Of a DNA stretch of 64,000 nucleotides, positions 62,562 through 64,000 are shown piece by piece (the stretch's first letter is position 1; every line of letters starts with the position of its first letter). The notes beneath the pieces were generated by a model. That model made no database searches. It was not told where the DNA came from and saw only the letters and a program-made list of their open reading frames with translations. A program made the translations under genes and the position numbers. The stretch lies in contig NZ_MDEN01000069.1 of the NCBI RefSeq assembly GCF_001705435.1, positions 558,001 to 622,000 on the forward strand. The letters run 5' to 3'. The stretch is from Pseudomonas graminis (GTDB taxonomy: Bacteria > Pseudomonadota > Gammaproteobacteria > Pseudomonadales > Pseudomonadaceae).

Positions 62562-63560
62562 ATGATATTCCCGGACTTGCGCCAGCTCAGCATCAAGACA
62601 GTGTTGGTCAGAACGGTCAAAGAGTTTCTCGATGACGAGATGTCGACCTACGCCTCGGCACTGGCCTACCAGATGCTGTTTTCGCTGTTCCCGTTCCTGC
62701 TCTTCCTCATTGCCCTGATCGGCTTCCTGCACCTGCCGGACTTTTTCAGCTGGCTGCGACTGCAATCGGAACTGGTCCTGCCGCCCCAGGCCCTTGACCA
62801 GGTCAACCCGGTCATTGACCAGCTGCAACAGTCCAAGGGCGGTTTGCTGTCGATCGGTATCGTCATCGCGCTATGGACCGCCTCGGCTGGCGTGCGGCTG
62901 ATGATGAGCGCCATGAACGCCGCGTATGACGTGGTCGAAGCGCGCCCGGCCTGGAAGCGCATCCCGCTGTCGGTGTTCTACACCATCGGCATCGCTGGCA
63001 TGTTGCTCACGGTTGCCGCGCTGATGGTCACCGGCCCGGTGGTCATGAACTGGCTCGCCGCGCAGATTGGCATGGAAGATTTCATCGTCACGCTGTGGAC
63101 GGTTCTGCGCTGGCCGCTGATCATCATCCTGCTGATGGTCGCGGTGGCGATCATGTATTACGTCATGCCCGATGTTAAGCAGAGCTTCCGCTTCATTACC
63201 CCGGGCTCGGTGCTCGCGGTCGTGGTGTGGATCGTCGCATCGCTGGGCTTCGCCTACTACGTCAAAACCTTCGCCGACTACAACGCGATGTACGGCAGCA
63301 TCGGTGCGATCATCGTGTTGCTGCTGTATTTCTACATTTCGGCGGCGGTGTTATTGCTGGGCGCTGAGATGAACGCGGTGATCGAGCACATGTCCGCTGA
63401 AGGCAAGGAGAAGGGTGAGAAGGAAGAAGGCGAGCGCGATGGCACGGCCGACTTTAATACGGTGCACCTCAAGCAGCACGTCTCGGGTCTCGGCCGCGAT
63501 CACACCCATGACCATGACTACACGCCAACGCCGCCGGTGCTGAAGACCGACAAGTTCTGA
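62562..63560 (+). CDS. YihY/BrkB family membrane protein
   Basis: 332 residues with six membrane helices (MLFSLFPFLLFLIALIGFLHL, then GLLSIGIVIALWTASAGVRLM, VFYTIGIAGMLLTVAALMVTGPVVM, LRWPLIIILLMVAVAIMYYVMP, LAVVVWIVASLGFAYYV, IGAIIVLLLYFYISAAVLLLGAEMNAVIE). The YASALAYQMLFSLFP start and the GSIGAIIVLLLYFY motif identify the YihY/BrkB (ex-RNase BN) family; the function is unsettled. The C-terminal tail is acidic and His-rich (GRDHTHDHDYTP), possibly a metal-binding extension. AAAGGAG precedes the ATG. Confidence 0.9.
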   Translation: MIFPDLRQLSIKTVLVRTVKEFLDDEMSTYASALAYQMLFSLFPFLLFLIALIGFLHLPDFFSWLRLQSELVLPPQALDQVNPVIDQLQQSKGGLLSIGIVIALWTASAGVRLMMSAMNAAYDVVEARPAWKRIPLSVFYTIGIAGMLLTVAALMVTGPVVMNWLAAQIGMEDFIVTLWTVLRWPLIIILLMVAVAIMYYVMPDVKQSFRFITPGSVLAVVVWIVASLGFAYYVKTFADYNAMYGSIGAIIVLLLYFYISAAVLLLGAEMNAVIEHMSAEGKEKGEKEEGERDGTADFNTVHLKQHVSGLGRDHTHDHDYTPTPPVLKTDKF

Positions 63561-63620
63561 TGACGCTCAAGGCAGACGGCGCCCGCTGATGGCGCCTCTG
63601 CCCGTTGCAGAGGGCCCGCA

Positions 63621-64000
63621 ATGATTCGCGAAATTCTGAAAATGGGCGACGAGCGCTTGCTGCGCATCGCGCCACCTGTCCCCGAGTCGATGTTCGGCTC
63701 CCGTGAGCTGAAGACACTCATCGAGGACATGTTCGAAACCATGGAAAGCGTCGGCGGTGTCGGCCTGGCCGCGCCGCAGATCGGCATTGACCTGCAGCTG
63801 GTGATCTTCGGTTTCGAGAGCAGCGATCGTTATCCGGATGCCGAGGCGGTCCCCCAGACCATCCTCCTCAATCCGCTGATCACCCCGCTGGAGCAAACCC
63901 TGGAAGAGGGTTGGGAAGGCTGCCTGTCGGTGCCGGGCCTTCGTGGCGTGGTCGATCGCTACGAGCACATCCGCTACGAGGGTTTCGACCCGGACGGCAA
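63621..64000 (+). CDS. def: Peptide deformylase, 3' end beyond the window
   Basis: The first 126 codons from the ATG at 63621; the gene runs off the right edge. It removes the formyl group from new proteins and needs Fe or Ni. Motif 1 is [10 protein letters not shown] and motif 2 is EGCLSVPG with the metal-binding Cys; the third motif (HEXXH) lies beyond the edge. The sequence ([42 protein letters not shown]) is of the bacterial type 1B kind with an insertion, possibly a secondary deformylase rather than the fmt-linked one. It lies 60 bp after the YihY gene. Confidence 0.93.
   Translation, partial: MIREILKMGDERLLRIAPPVPESMFGSRELKTLIEDMFETMESVGGVGLAAPQIGIDLQLVIFGFESSDRYPDAEAVPQTILLNPLITPLEQTLEEGWEGCLSVPGLRGVVDRYEHIRYEGFDPDG

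Overview
This window is chromosomal DNA from a Pseudomonas species, most likely of the P. fluorescens / P. syringae type rather than P. aeruginosa. It is GC-rich, genes lie close together on both strands, and the intergenic gaps carry the REP-type palindromes typical of these genomes (core GGCTAAAGCC). Many blocks keep the P. aeruginosa gene order: quiP-GST-SEC-C-ychJ, dinG-OmpA lipoprotein-pdxH-glycine-zipper lipoprotein, the braCDEFG/liv cluster, phaJ-lipase-fadD2-fadD1-hrpA, and ABC exporter-ppiA-LysR. No rRNA, tRNA, prophage, insertion sequence or CRISPR array was found.

Layout. 1-6 kb: start of a quiP-like acylase gene, a glutathione S-transferase gene broken by one stop codon, two SEC-C zinc-motif proteins, lipoproteins, an OmpA protein and a collagen-like secreted protein. 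6-15 kb: the DNA helicase gene dinG behind a probable LexA box, a large exported glycoside hydrolase, an EstB-like serine hydrolase, an unusual OmpA lipoprotein and pdxH. 15-19.5 kb: an FAD-dependent oxidoreductase, a lipoprotein and a divergent SDR/LysR pair. 20-25 kb: a complete branched-chain amino-acid ABC importer (livKHMGF). 25-31 kb: an MFS transporter, rapA and small proteins. 31-43 kb: fatty-acid utilisation (phaJ, monoacylglycerol-lipase-like hydrolase, fadD2, fadD1), hrpA, and a KAS III-type synthase that may link beta-oxidation to fatty-acid synthesis. 43-51 kb: a porin, a FemAB/GNAT-like protein, an ABC exporter, ppiA, a LysR regulator and an EamA transporter. 51.7-54.1 kb: a lower-GC cassette of antibiotic-biosynthesis-type monooxygenase, cytochrome P450 and divergent ArsR regulator, which looks acquired. 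54-64 kb: an MscS channel, a DEAD-box helicase, lipoproteins, a TorF-like porin, cvfB, a CsbD stress protein, a YihY membrane protein and the start of def.

Most striking non-coding signals: (a) a composite repeat present three times (about 4.5-4.9, 19.6-19.9 and 36.8-37.1 kb), each a REP pair followed by a 230-250 bp highly structured unit whose hairpins differ between copies by paired, compensating changes; (b) a second long palindromic repeat present twice; (c) LexA-, PsrA- and ArsR-like operator candidates; (d) structured leaders or possible sRNAs ahead of fadD1 and the EamA gene. The best accessory gene system is the ArsR-P450-monooxygenase cassette.

All family assignments come from reading the sequence and recalling the families; no database search was run.
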